NCBI RefSeq assembly: GCF_964275005.1
Contig: NC_092685.1
Coordinates: forward strand, 32,416,866 to 32,480,865
Reading direction: 5' to 3'
Source: Diadema setosum
Taxonomy: Eukaryota; Echinodermata; Echinoidea; Diadematoida; Diadematidae
DNA length: 64,000 nucleotides
The stretch's first letter is position 1. The number at the start of each line of letters is the position of its first letter. This document shows positions 36,070-50,541 of the stretch, in pieces. The translations under genes and the position numbers were made by a program. The notes under the pieces were generated by a model, which saw nothing but the letters and a program-made list of their open reading frames with translations, ran no database searches and was not told the DNA's origin.

Positions 36070-38979
36070 ATGAGTAACGTTGCGGTAGCGACATCGCTGG
36101 ACCCAGCGGTTGCCCGGCGGCGGGACCAACTCTACGGCGCTGGGAGGATGGCTGCTCTGAGTTCCTTGAAGCAGTCTCTGACACAGGACCACATCAAAAT
36201 GATTGCCAAGGAAGGGATGCGTTCTACCTCACCCATCTTACAGAGTACTACTAGAGGTACCTTCATGGTGAGCATTTTTTTTTTTGTTTCTTCTTCTGTT
36301 TGTCTGTTTTTCTAATTAACTCTGGAAATTTAAATCACGTTGCAGTAATTTTTCCTTTACGAAAGTCTGCTTAGACCGATGACATGAACGTATCCAAAGA
36401 TAAGTTATATCATAGGATTTTTGTCTGCATTTATGTGTTTTGCACTGAAGTATTCCATAATCTTGGGATTAGAAATCTGATGTGCCTTGAGCAGAGTATT
36501 TAACAACTTAAATTTAATTATATCTAATATATGGCTTAAGGCTTCGCAGTCAGTTATATTCTAGCGAAAAATAAAAGAAGCGCAAGAAAGAAATATAAAA
36601 ACAACAATACACTACAAACTTTTGAACTACAGATACTCGTATAGTATAGATCTTAGATCTTCATTCAGATCCAAATTATAAAACTACGAGTCCTACTTCT
36701 ATTATCTTAAACCATGCTTCAATGCTTCATATATGACCAATTTATATATCAGACATTATTATGCACAATGTCATGATTACAGCTGAAGTACAGTGTACGT
36801 TGTATAGTGTGTGTGAGACATATACTGTCATCGTTAGGAGTAAGGTGATATAATCTACAACAAATACTCTGGCTTTCTTTTTGCCGTCACAGCTGTAGTG
36901 CTACCAAGATGTAATCGTTGTATTACAAATCGACAATTTCGAGATAGTAACCTGACAGGGAGAAGCAAACTACAAATTTCTATATATACAACTTTATCAG
37001 TACTAAAGCAATGTCATGAATAATGTCTGTCGGCTGTCTGGGACCGTCAGACGTCGTGTGGGTCTCGAGTGTGTCGGTGACCCCTTTGCCCCGAAAGTTG
37101 CGTCGCCTGGTTACTTCCAGCTGTACTCCCATGTGACATGTGAAATGTTAACTACAAAATCCATCATCACATGATGAAAATGCCACATACAGCTACGATT
37201 CTAGAGGGAGGCAGCTCACATACTTACGGCTAATGGGCACTGATTCTGGCTACTATTAGTTGCATTTCGGTGAAGAACATGTAGATTAAATAATTGATGG
37301 CAAAGATTTTACATCATTGTGGTGACTGAAATATTCGTCTGATGCCATGTCTCAAAATTATTAGTTCAGAAAATAATACCAATGATCCAAGAATTTGCTA
37401 TATACAGTACAGATTTATAATCCGATTGGTTTAAGAAAAAGTTGGTACAATAAGACAGCCGTCGTCTCGGTAATAAAAGTCGAACAGAAACCCCCGTACA
37501 TGTCATCTATGGGGTTACGAAACGGGTACAATGCATAATCTCTTGGAATCACGGAATCATTTTTTCAATCTCAAATTATTTGTACCTTGAAGAGGGCCCA
37601 CCACACAGCAAAGCGCCTTCACTTACGCATATGCATCTTGTGGATATAACAATGCCTAGTCGTGCCCTCATGAAAGAAAAACAGAAAAGAGAGAGCGAGA
37701 AAAAAAATCGATACTTGTTGTTCCCTTTGAACAAATTCCTGAATCACTCGGCATTGGCGAACAGCGATCGATGGCGGTTTGGACCTCGTCTCGTACAATG
37801 ATTAACCTCCATGCACCTGCCGCTTCTTCCTGTTCTTTCACCCGGCGGGAAGATATTAAATAAGTGCTAAATTCCATCATAAAGCTTGGTGTCGACCCAT
37901 ACAGTCTTTCATACAATTTGGAAAGAGTAGAGAGTAATTAAAGTCCACACATAATTATATACGTATCCTGGTCTGATGTTGGTAACATACACACTTTGTA
38001 CAACTGAGATTACTATAGACATGATAGAGGTGTTTTTTAATGTTATATTCACCTTTGGCTATACCTCAAAGAAGGCTATGAATAGCTCATTACCTTAAAC
38101 TTGCTATTTTATCTTCTTTTTTTTACCTATACAGGCACTGATGATGGTTATATGTTTATGCATATATTCTTATTATAATTTCAGGGAACGCAGCCAGATC
38201 GAAGTGTTGGCGTGTCTTGGGACTCTGGCCTTCAGGTGAGACAACATTATTTTTAAATACTTTATTAAAAACACACACAAACACAAACAATTAAGTCATA
38301 AAAACAACAACAAACAAGCCCTAAACTATGTCTTTTGTCACCATCCGTTAAAAGTTAATTGTATTGCGCGTATACATGTATATTCACGGAATTAATCATC
38401 CTTTGAGCAAATCTGTGGTATAATATCAGATGTCTTCTCCTCTTAAGCATAATTATCATTATCGAAAAGTGTGCATTATCTTATTTGCTTATGACAACGT
38501 ACAGCAGTATTCATTAGCTCAACAGTGTGAGAAGATTGTTGTTATATCAAAAAAAAAAAAAAAAAAAAAAAAAAAAGCCCAAACGTGAATCAAACGAAAT
38601 CCACTGAATTTTGAAGTATATAGATATAATATTTCTTCGGTTGTAAAAAAAAATCGTATTCAATCATACTAATAGTGTTTTGATATGAAATATACAAACA
38701 AACAAACCTCATTCACTGTATCCAACAATGAAGATATCGCTTAAAGTAAAGTGTACACTTACTCGTAGATTGGTCACTCAGCTGTATTATTATGATCTAA
38801 TGCTACCATTCCCTCCCTTTCTCTTTCGTTCTCTCACGTGAAACAGAAACTAAGCCAGGTAAAAACCCGTTATATCCTACTCCTTAGATGTGCGGTGCAA
38901 ACTGTTGTATCCCTCTAATCCTTTCATTCTATTGACATCTAGGCCAGGATTGTCTTTTTTGCCTACCTCCAATGCACTC

Positions 38980-39010
<31 letters not shown>

Positions 39011-42000
39011 TCATTTTCTGTCTACCTTACAGACTCGCTGTCACTATTTCATGTTCGTTGGTATCTTTTTAACCATGTCTCCCTGTTCACTCGACCCCTG
39101 ATTTTCCTTGTACTTTTATGGGCTTGACCCAATTTACAAATTAACAACACTCGTGTTCCTCTGGTATGGTGTCTGAAGTTATCGTTGTTTGTTCCTCTAA
39201 CAGTGAAAAATTATAACTAGCGATAGTTACTTTGGTACTGACACATTCTAATAATCTAATTCTATTCTAATAATAATGTTTGTGTGTTAGTTGAAACACC
39301 TGAATATCAATTTCTTCTTTGTCTTTTTTTCTTTATTATGCTTGGAGTATCACACATTCAAGTTTGTTTCTGCCATTAGTGGGTTGCATAACTTATCAGC
39401 ATAATGACGGCGACAAATACTGGATGTCATTTAGTCACGCCATTCGCTCTGTGTTCTAATTACACTTTCTGAGCTAGGCTATTATGGGGTATGTTTTAAC
39501 TAATGGACGCCAACATTAAAAGTAATAGATGTTATTTCTTTTTTGTTTATATTGCCACTCTCCAATTTCCTGAAACAGATTAAAAAAAAAAATACAATTT
39601 TTAATGTATGAATTATTATTCTAACTTGACTTTTTTTCTCTTCAAATTTAATACATTTTGACTGAAATCACGTATACTGCACATTGATTTGTCTGTAACC
39701 ATGGGAACTCTTTCCTTTACTTCCCCCGACAGATGAAATCTCATTTCGAATTTCGCGGGGATGGTGCACCCGTCGACGAAACGATATACAAGACTTCCCT
39801 GACAAGCAACGACTACATAAAGACGAGATTGGAAAAGGTAAGATAAATGGCTGTCATTCCCTCTTCAGTTGAATGGAAAACATTTTAGTAGACATACGCA
39901 TAGGATTGATATGTATGTAAGTTTGTATGTGTGTGTTTGTATGTATAAACGTACGTATTATGATTATTCATACACATACGTACACTGTATGTATGTATGT
40001 TTGTATGGGATGATAGAGACACTAATAATGTTATATACGATGGTGCGTGAAATATGAAGAGATCAAATGATTGTCTTTTTTTTTCACATTGGCATATCTC
40101 TTCCTTTTTTTCTTCTTTTTTTTTTTTGCCTTTGATGCAACGTTTTCATGGCTTCTGTGAATATGTGACATAGGTGTTTTAACTTCCATCAGCTGGATTT
40201 CGGTAATTTGAAAATTATAAGCAAATAGGTTATCACAAATCTTTGTTTTATTTTTGTTTGCATGAATGCAGCTGCCGCCTGTCAAGCCAGAGGACAAGAT
40301 CAATTTACCAGTAAGTATAGAATTGAAATCTGTATCAGTTTTTCTCATGAAAATACTTACTCTTCACATTGTGAACCGTCTAGAATGTTTTTTTTTTTTT
40401 TTTTGTAGTGACAGCGTACATAAACAAAATGAGAATGTTGTGGTTTTGATAACATATTCAATCTCTCCTGACAAACTATTTCTCCCCCACCCACATACAC
40501 ACACACACAAGGACTTACGATGCCAGTGGAAAATCGGACGTGGCAGTTTGAACAAAACGACTTTGTCTCGATGAAAAAATGCAATTATACGTAGTTTTGT
40601 TGCGACAAAATAACACGTGGAGGTACTTGGTATTGATATTTGCTAATTCATTTTAAGATTGTCCACATCTGCACTGTCAACTGGTCTTGATTGTATCTTC
40701 TTCTTTTTTCTTATTACAGGATATGAACCCAAGGTACTGGAGAGATGGACAGTTTGGACAATCGTTGTATTCATCAGACTTCGTCGGTGGACAGGTATGA
40801 ACCCCTCTCTAACAACTACTAGTAATAAGCTAAGAAGTGTCTTCCCTACTGTTGTTAAGCGCTATTCTCCTGTGCGCATATTATGATGCGCGCACTGTGC
40901 ACAATGCTCAATGGTCTAAAGCCCCTACCCTTTTGTGACGTAATAACATATCCTTTGAGGTTACAGAATTCTTATTGTTTGCTTGTTTGTTGGTATTGAC
41001 ATAGAATGAAACGAGGTGCTTGTTATCTGCAAATACATTTATGCCTATGGAACTCTTTAAATGCCTGACAGACTAAAAGTGTGCACAATAATAATAATAT
41101 ATCATTTCGACTCTTGTTGACAGACGATACGAGATCTGGACCAGAATCCCGCCATTCCACAGTCGCGCAACGAAATGAGAAGACGAAACGTCAAGGACCT
41201 CCGCACGACACATTTCAAGTTTGGCAACGATCCCTCAAGGTAAATATTCAATTTTCTTATTTAGTGTCTTCCCTTTTGTCACTCAAAACTCCCCATGCAA
41301 TGGAAGACCAGCTTAACGTAGCTGAATATGGGCTTTCCAGCCATCTTCTCAGATGGAAAATTAACAAACAAGCAAACAAAAATGATAAAGGATAAGAAAA
41401 AGTATGATTGCATTTCCTATCGGAACATAAGTATATGCCTTGGAGATCGCACAAAGTCAAGTTAATCTCCTTTTTCCATTCTCAGTTATAACAGCGAGAC
41501 GGTGGACTCGTTTCACAAAAACTTGTCGACGAACGGGGCGAGGCTGGCCCCCATCCCACCGACCAGCAAGACCGAACTCAGCCCGTCAGCCGTGGCCAGG
41601 AAGATGATCGAAGACGAGAGGGAATCCGCCGTCTTCAGACAGGGAGACTATAATGTCACACGTGAGTCTAAAGTCATGCAGCACTGTCTCGCTCAAGAGG
41701 TCTATTTTCTCTTTGCTGATAATGACCATTGGTTTATTCCTTTGAATGGCGGAGTGATCCTTTCCATCTTCTTTCGAGATCCCTTTTCAATTTTGATCCT
41801 CCTCCTTCCCTCTTGTTTTCTTCTCCCTCTTCCTTTCTCCGTCTGTTTAAATAACACCAAATCTGGTGTGACTGATTAAATCGTAATTGACAGTTTGCCT
41901 GTGATATCTGAAATTATTCAGAATCCCGATAAATCTCCCAAAATGAAATCTTGAATATCAACATCTGATACGTGATGTTTGTCGTGTGTGTGGTTTTTTT

Positions 42001-45000
42001 TTTTTGCCATTTTCATTTTCACAAATAATTGATAAATGCATCTGTTACCACAATAATCTAGTGTTGTAATTATAAACGTGTATTCTCGATATCATGTGAA
42101 TATCGTATATGTGATTTAAATTGCAGGACCCAGACCGGGCCAGACGACATTTACACACGACTACGACGCCACTTTGAAACCAGACAAATCGGCAGCTTTC
42201 GTCGAGCCCACAAGGATACAGAAAGGACGATTTCTTCAAGACGATCCCACGCTTAGGTATAGCCCTCTTTGTTGTTGTTGATCACCCCCTTTTTCATCAT
42301 TTTCATAGCATGATCAGACCTTGTGAATACTATAAAATTATACCTGCTGCCGTACATTCCAGACATAATGTTTTTACGTGTAAGAGCATGTACTGTTTAT
42401 TTACCATTCGCGTAGTCTTACATGACTGGCAACGTAGGGATAGTGTACGGGGTGATTTGACCAGTGATCCGAGGTGACTATGAATCCCTCAGAGTGGTAA
42501 TGAAGAGCGATGGAATATGCAAAGCAAAATAACAACAAAAAATAACATAAATAACATGCTCTTTGTTACCTTTGCATTATAGCTTTCATCCTGTTATAGT
42601 GTCCATCCAAGGTCATTCCAAAACAATGATAATGATATCCAGTAATCCCAAAGTATACACTATCCACCCATTTGTTCTGTCAATCTTGTCCTCCACAGGT
42701 CGCAGTTGGAAGAAGAGGGTGTATCTCTCTTGCCACCGATCCCGAAGGATCAGAATGCACTTGCCAAGGTGGAGGCCACCAGCTCGACGCTCAAACAAAT
42801 CTTCCTCCAGTATGATCCTGCAAGGTACAGACTAAGCGCCCCTGCCTTCACACAGTCTGTCGGAAATAAAAACTTTCGACCAGGCATAGTACTGCAAGAA
42901 TTAATTTTGGAAAACGTGTGCTAGAGAAGCTGCCTCTGAATGGATATTAAGGACAAAGGAACAAGTTGCGGTCTCGTAGGTTTAGATAGATAAGTTTTAT
43001 TTATGCCATTAGTTACTAAGACTTACAAGGACTTTCTACACTAATGTCTTGCTGTACAGTCATATGATACATTTATCCTCTCTTCCCCTTTTGTGGATTA
43101 GTGAGAGTGTCAAAGTTCCATCTAGTACATTCCAATAGATTGCATCACCTGATGTTTAACCTTAAAAGACAATAGTGATTATAATAATGGTAATAATAAC
43201 GTAGATTTATGTTTACAGTAAAAACAGTTACCATTGTCGTTATTACTCACTTTGTTACTCACTTTGTGTGTGTGTAATTTTCATTCTAGGAGCGGTTGTG
43301 TGAGCAAAGAGGTGCTAAAGAGGGTAGTAGACTGCCTGCTAGACCCCATCCCACCTGTGGTGCTGGATACACTCATCACCAAAACTCACCACGGAAAAGA
43401 TGGAACGATAGACTACAATGACTTCGTGAACAACTTTGCTGGTGAGTTAGCGTTTCATCACTTTCACTTAGGTATTGCAAACAACCAAATCATATCTGTT
43501 CCGTTCCATGCTGTTCTACTTTGAAGGTATGGCAGGTGAATAGTGATAGCATAAGAACATGTTATTTGATCAGTGCTTTACCAAAGGGAATCAATTTTTC
43601 CCCTCCTGAATGCATCTCAGAATCAATTCCACGTTGTGTTTTAGGTCTTCTATTATACCCAAAGCTTATCAAACTTGATAATGACGAATACTTCTCCCTA
43701 TTCTTTTTTTAGCATGGAAAACGGGTGATTTGTCAAAGGCTAGCCAAGAAGCGTCAGTGCCAGCCGCTCCAAATCTGCATCGGATCACCCCCGGTGTGCT
43801 GTCCCGCGGGTCGGGTAAGAGTGCGGGGTCGGCTGAGGGGAGCCCCATGCTTGACAGTGCCATCCTCGGCAAAGAGTACCAGACGTCGGTTCACTTTCAG
43901 GTTTGTGTTGAATCTCTTTTCCAAGTTCCCTCTACAATATCTCCACTGATTGTGATGTGTATTTATTTTCGAAGTGGACTATAATTATTTTCCTCTACCC
44001 CGGCAAGCTCTTGTATTCTATAAAAAAAAAAAAAAGACTAACTTACTATCATCGTTATACCCCAGCTCTTGCAGGTTTATATTAGACAAATTCAAGGACC
44101 TGGTTCGAATTTTGTATCTTTCTTTTCGTTGATGAAATGCTGAAAGAATTTTGACAATATTTAAAAGGTCCTTCACACAGTACTGATTTGGAACCAAACG
44201 TTATTATTTTTTTTTCTTTTCCAAAGAGTATTTTCCAAACATCCGTTCCATGACCGATGACGTACTTAATGGTGATGCTTGCATTTTTACTGTGCAGTTT
44301 GGAACAGACGAGGACCCGACTGGATCTATCTACAACAAAGATTTCGTCAAAGAGCGACCTGCCATTGAAAAGCCCGCCAGGACGGAGCCGCCCAAGCCCT
44401 CGGAGGTACGTCATTCTGCACCCCTTTCATGCCTTTTGTCTATCTAGATTCACATTCAATTCACTGACAGAAAGCTATACAGCTGTACAAAAAGGCTTTA
44501 ACAAAAGACTAGTTCTTCTATACTCAAAAAATTTTCTTGAAAACCCGAAATGACACTGATACAATGCTTGTTATCATTTCATAACCTCAGCTAGTTGCTG
44601 TGGTATGTAGTGAGTAATTTCAACCTATTTTACCGTCCAATGAGTTCCAATGAATCGCAAATGTGTGCTTTCATTTTATTGCATGCCGTTCATGTCCGAC
44701 TTGTTGTTGTTACATATGAATAGGCTATACACTTTGATGGATTGATGTCTGTTTATATCCAGGTGATGCACAAGATCCCGGGAGTTGGTTTTGAAACGAG
44801 TACGAAACAGAGCGACTACACCGACTTCAGCAACAAGCCGTCCCAGACGCATCTTTACATGGTAAGTTACCAGCTCATATTGTACATAATTTAAACGTCA
44901 CGTTCATCTCGTGCTCTTGCGCCAATTGACGTAATAAATATGGCGCATTTCCGTCTTTGTTACGAGGTGCTTGACGAGAAAAGAAATGGACTGGAACTTG

Positions 45001-48000
45001 AACGAGAAGAAGCTTGCACAAATAACAACATTTTTTGAAAACATTGTTATAGCTACTAGGTATGTAACAATTGCACCACTGGACGTTTTACACACTTTTA
45101 TTTTATCGCCATACAAAATCCGTAATGACTCACGAAGTGAAAACACTAAATGGACCTTTTGCAATGAAAATGATAAGCATCATATTGTTCATATCTTGTT
45201 ATAAATGAATTGCTATATGGAATATTATGAGTTATCATGGTGTATAAAAGCCAACGTTCTGACCTGTTTTTTTTCACCGGGTTTTCCTTTCGTGATCCAC
45301 AGATGGCGGTGCGTGACAACGAGAGTTTGAGAAACAAGAAGCGCCACAACATCAACAACGTCATTCTGACTTGTGACCGCGAGCGGGATGCTGCCGATAG
45401 GCAAAACTCACGTGAGTCGAGTTTAAAGGTTCTTGCCCACATCTTTGTGACTTGCACTATATATCATGAATGAGGAAATATAGAACCAAGGCACTGCATG
45501 CTGGAAAATAATTAAATAGATTCTGATATAGCTGACTGAAATCAGCTGGAAATGTTTACCATCCATTAATTATTGAAGCCAATTTTGTTGTACTTTGCAG
45601 GCAAATTGTAATGTTGGAGTCAAAGAGCCAGTACTTATGATTTTTAGACATGACGTATGTCGCATAGAATAAGATGTTTTTGTCTTTGAGCGTTGTTTGC
45701 TTATGCGTCTTGTTTGTTTGTTTTTAACAGTATCTCACACGAATTACACCAAGCATCACATGGAAGGCGCCCCCAAACATCCAGACATCCCACAGCCAAA
45801 GTACCGTTATCTAGACACCATTGGCTGTCTCCCTTACACCGCTAACATCCCGATGACGTCGGAGACAAGCGAAGCCTACGATGCTCGCGGGAACATGCAA
45901 AACACGGCCGAGGCTCAGCTACGACTCAACGACGTGAAGAAGGACAGGCGGGAGCGGGTGGAGGACGCCAGGCGAGTCCACTTCAAGTTCGGCAACGACG
46001 GGCTCAAGCACGTGACCGAGGCCCAGGAGAGCTTTACCGACGAAAGTCTCAGGGGGCCAAGAATTTCTGCGGCGGGGAAGAAGAATTCCGACGACCCCAG
46101 ATACAAACATACTCAAATTAGGTGAGAATATTTTCTCTTTTTAGGCAGACTGCTCTCGACCCTTTATTGCTGACAGGGACACCAGTATGTAACCATAATC
46201 GTATGTCAGTGTGACTGTTTGATCCCGAGTGTTGACCGCTACCTTTGCTTTCACCTTTGAAAAGCCAAGTCCTGACGATTGTTGCTCCTCTGTTTAATTT
46301 GTTACAGTGCAAACACCCAAGACCTGACCCTGAATCCAATGCGCCCCAGCATCTTCGAGTCGATCCGAATGGCGAAGAAATCCTACTACAACAAGTAAGT
46401 TCTCACCCTGAAAACTCTTATGAGATGAAAGATTATGTTCAGTGTTCCTTGTACCAAAAGACATCGTTTCGACTCACTTCACACACTGCTAAACTAAAGA
46501 ATAATCGATGTCATTATCATGTTTTCGAGCCGTTTTTCTTTTCGCCCAGAAACGTTTCCTTTATTTTTTGTTCAAGATATGATAATTACGAATAAAGGTG
46601 CCTTCTTCTCTGAAAAAAAAAAATATATATATTCACTAAAATTGTTGTGTCCTCGTATCTGATAGTACGCCGAATCCCCGAGATCCGCTCCACATGAAGC
46701 TCCGGCGGACGTTGATGGCAGCAGATCCAGAGCAGACCGGCCGACTCACGCAGGCGCAGATGAGGGACGTGTGCAAGGGGTTTCAGATCAATGTCAGCCA
46801 GAAGTGCCTCAACAAACTTTTGCAAAGGTACACAAAGTTTACAGCGGAACACAGTCTAAGGATTAAGGCAATTCACCCATTCCATATATGGACTAGTTTT
46901 CTGTCTTCTAAATTTGCTTTGAGAGACGGTATCAGCCCAAATCTCTTTGTAGCTAACGATAGACAATCTATCGGAGAGGCAGTTGGTCTCGCAAGTTATT
47001 GCGAATATAACCACTCCTCAAAAATACCATTGAAAAGGGATTGACTTCATGCATTTATGTATCGGATGTTATCATTCCAGCCCGCAATTTCCATAGATCG
47101 CAACCCCACCTTTTAAAGTGGGTTTTCATTATAGTGCATGAGAATTAGGCACACTTGTAGTTTATTCATCTTTCCCTCTTGTAACGAAACGAAAGATTTG
47201 ACTCGTGATTTGATGATGTCGAAAAAAAATGTTCGGTCAGATGACGAGTAAGTTCGACAAAACGAATTCTTATGGACTTTTGTTGCCTCCTGTAACAGGT
47301 GTGATCGGGACGGTGACGGGCGAGTTGACTACCACCAGTTTGTCCGCGACCTGACACTGGAGCAGGTACCACAGGAGATCTCGGCTGCACACAGCGTGTC
47401 CACCATGGGTCACGACTACAAACCTCTGCACCAACGGAGGTAAGCTCATGTCTGCATCATAAGCACACAACGACAGTTTTTATTTTGTTTGTTTGAAACA
47501 AAATGTTCACAATTTTACGCATGGTGCAGGGGTTGTTTATATACACCCTATTTTTTTTCCGAATAATTGCTAAGCTCATTCTACTTGTCGAAAAGTATGC
47601 CTGTATTGGTTCCAGATGTACAACGAAATAAGAGTAAAAATGATGGGTAATCTATTCATGAGAAAGGACGACAGTTCGTTATTGTACTATCTTTATAAAG
47701 CATTTGTATAGCTAAATATTTATGAATGAGACAATGTTTGCTTGTAGTTCTACATAATCTATTTTACAAGATATGTATTATATCATATTTCTGGTGTCAT
47801 TTTTAATGATATAATATCTTTCATTCAACCTTCAGCCACACCGATGCTCAGCTTCTCACCATCCAACACATGGATAAGAAGCCAGTGATGCCCGCACCGT
47901 CACATTTCTTCCATGCTGATCCGTTTTTCCGTGAGTTAACATTATTTTGCTATTATCTTCCCTTTGATCCCTTCAAATCTCATGCCATGACGAGAAGAAA

Positions 48001-48463
48001 ATATTGATACGTAATTAAAAGTTATTCACTCTATAAAAAAAACAACAAAAAAACAAACAAACAAACACCAACTTTCTATGTGAATTAGAATTGTCTTTGA
48101 TTGCAGCTGAGCGTTATTATCAACACATTTATTTTTCTGTAATGTATTTATGTCTCAAACTGAGATTCAAAAAAAAAAAACTCATAGACTTGAAAAGACT
48201 TAGAAGTTGATTTTTCAGCACTTTCTCCTTCGGCTTCAAATTATTCTTCATTCTAGAAATCAAGTCAATTATTGATTCCTCTGCTGCACTTTGCATTACA
48301 ATTCAGAGTAAAACTGCATTTGTAACTTTGAGTTCCCGCAAAGTCTGTATAGCTGCCACTGAATATTCACGATCTAATTCTCCTCCTTCTTTCTTTCACA
48401 GAAACCCCTTTCCTGTCCGTGTCAGATCGCGATTTCTGCAAACCTGAACTCCAAGGATCGTGA
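36070..48463 (+). CDS. EF-hand protein with repeated HFxFGxD motifs, probably axonemal; 20 exons
   Basis: Exons: 36070-36267, 38185-38235, 39733-39837, 40272-40310, 40720-40794, 41124-41239, 41486-41661, 42127-42256, 42699-42824, 43290-43441, 43713-43900, 44298-44405, 44763-44861, 45303-45411, 45731-46121, 46308-46394, 46666-46827, 47299-47439, 47836-47930, 48402-48463. The sum is 2610 nt (869 aa), all GT-AG, with phases closing. HFxFGxD-like motifs occur near residues 87 (HFEFRGDG), 186 (HFKFGND), 450 (HFQFGTD) and 642 (HFKFGND), each followed by a Tyr/Thr-rich stretch. Two EF-hand pairs lie at about 336-383 and 737-784. Only the last loop, DRDGDGRVDYHQ, is near canonical, and it has Gln at position 12. 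The C-terminal ADPFFQTPF resembles the tail of SAXO4/PPP1R32 as I remember it. I do not recognise a specific vertebrate orthologue. A microtubule-associated ciliary or sperm-flagellum role is inference from the motif style. The start is the first ATG of an exon preceded by an AT-rich leader. Confidence 0.85.
38550..38576. repeat. Poly-A tract
   Basis: Run of about 27 A in intron 2 of the EF-hand gene. Confidence 0.9.
38847..38858 (+). other. Possible 12-nt in-frame microexon of the EF-hand gene
   Basis: Inside intron 2 a long pyrimidine tract ends in CAG at 38846. It is followed by 12 nt encoding KLSQ and a GTAAAA donor at 38859. Both flanking exons are phase 0, so inclusion adds four residues without shifting the frame. 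Very short exons arise by chance, so this needs transcript support. Confidence 0.35.
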
Positions 48464-48654
48464 AGAAACTCTCAGCCCGCGGATTAACCTCCGTCCAAAT
48501 CTCCTGTGCAGTCAATGATGTGTGCGCCCCCTATCGTCCTGTTACTTTGCCTTTCGCTGTATAAGACTCTGAAGATTTGCCAGCTTTGTTGCAGTTGTTG
48601 TAAAATAAGTGCAATTTTAGAGCAAATAATTTGCAATATGCGCTCAGCTTGTAC

Positions 48655-48660
48655 AATAAA
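48655..48660 (+). terminator. Candidate polyadenylation signal of the EF-hand gene
   Basis: AATAAA lies 190 bp after the stop codon at 48461-48463 and is followed by a T-rich stretch. This makes a short 3'UTR plausible. Confidence 0.5.
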
Positions 48661-49587
48661 GATTTTTGTCATTCCTTTATTTACAAAGGAGAAAAAAGTG
48701 TTTAAGTGCAAGTTCTTTTGCCGTCCAGCGATTTATTCATTATTGTACAGGAATATTATTTGTTGTGTGTGAACTTTGTACTAGCGGATAGCAATTCTGC
48801 TTACTTCTATTGTTTGTGCCATGTATGCAGTTCATCTTGCTTCTGTAAGAATGCAGGAAGGAGAAAGAGTGCGCATTTATATGTTGCAAATAATGTTAAA
48901 AGTGCCGCTATAGTGAAGCGCTCCTCGATTATCAATGAATTTATTCGACACTGTATTGTTCAAGGGTGCTAGGCTCGAGTCCATATTGCGGGTCTTGACC
49001 CTACCCAGCGATGTTCGTAAGAGTTGTGATACAGTGTGTTAAATATGAATGGTGGTGGTTAATTAAGAGAGGTGTAATATTAACATTACCCTGAATGAAA
49101 TATTATCATGCTTCCAGAGCCAAGTTTTTGTTGTTGTTGCTTTGATATTATATCATGAGAATGAAGATGAGAATTTTCATTGAGTTGTAGCAATTGTGGC
49201 TAAACACTGCATGCTCCGTTACGCTGAATGGTAGGAGCATTATTCTATTATGTGCCATGTTGTTGACGATTATTTATTACTCCTTGATAGTGAATAATGC
49301 TAACTCTGATTTCCTTATTTGTTGTCAGATTCGTATTTATTTGCCTAGCACAAATATGTTATGTCAAAATGTGTATAGCCTATATATGATATTCTTGCAA
49401 AACTTATATGTACCACAATTTGTATAGCATACATTGAGCATGCACATTTTATTTTACGCCAATTTTCATTAAATGATCTAAAAACATAATATCACAGTCT
49501 TCCTTTGCAATAATGTATTGGTACAATAATTATTGGTATATGCATATCTTATTTTACAGTTAATAACATACATGTATAACAAAAATA

Positions 49588-49645
49588 GAGAGAGAGAGAG
49601 AGAGAGAGGGAGAGAGGATGAGACAGACCAACACAAACGCACATA

Positions 49646-49704
<59 letters not shown>
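49588..49704. repeat. Compound (GA)n-(CA)n-(TA)n microsatellite
   Basis: A GA run, then CA, then TA, in about 115 bp. Confidence 0.9.
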
Positions 49705-49707
<3 letters not shown>

Positions 49708-49959
49708 TTTAAGGATGCAAGTATTCAAGATGAGGTGATGATGTAATCGCCCATCAATCAATGTTCCTCTTAGTGTTGAATATATTCCCTAATTCAGCAT
49801 TACAGTAACACCACAATAATGATACAATCAATGTCCTCTGAGACTGACCTTGTGAATTAAGAAACAAACATCAGAGCATGATGTTGTGGGCAGACGCAGA
49901 TTTTCATCACTGGTAAACCAATGTACTGCTGTGATCATGAGATGGAAGTCACATGCAAT

Positions 49960-50412
49960 ATGCCAGTTCGCAGTTCCACCCAGCGCATGAGCAGAAAAAA
50001 GTTCAATCGTTCAAACAGGCATGCTGGTTTTTAAGTTCACTGGGATAAGCATTTGTGATGTACTGATTATCTAGTTAATCCTTATAAATACTGCTTGCAA
50101 GCACATCCACCTGACAACAAAAGCGGTATTTAGTAATATCCAAGGAAAGCGATTTTTAATACAGTCAATACAAACGAAGGAAATTGATGATGCTTTCCCA
50201 ACAATACGGATCATTCAGGCCATCTGGTCTACGCAAGTTCATTCTTTGCTTGAACAGGATTGATGAAATAATCCTATTGTTAGGCAAAGCTTGTGCATTA
50301 TGTCGCTCTGAAAACGAGTGAAGGGCTCCTAACCGACGGAGAAAAAAAGAAGAAGAAAGGTCATTAGTATGTTGTACCAATGTGCCCATGAGCTAACTCC
50401 AAACTGGCTTAT
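49960..50412. mobile_element. CCAGTT-ended MITE, copy 2
   Basis: About 450 bp, GCCAGTTCGCAGTTCC on the left and AACTCCAAACTGGC on the right. Internal words match the copy at 8585-9014, with substitutions and small indels. The element is non-coding. Confidence 0.75.
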
Positions 50413-50541
50413 ATGTACTCAGTAGTATTCAAATCCATGGATTTTTTTTTTTTTTTTTTTGAGGGCGGGGGGGGGGGGGAACCCTCGCAATAGATTATTC
50501 AGCCCTGGGATCTAGTTGGAATCTATAACTAGAATCTCATA

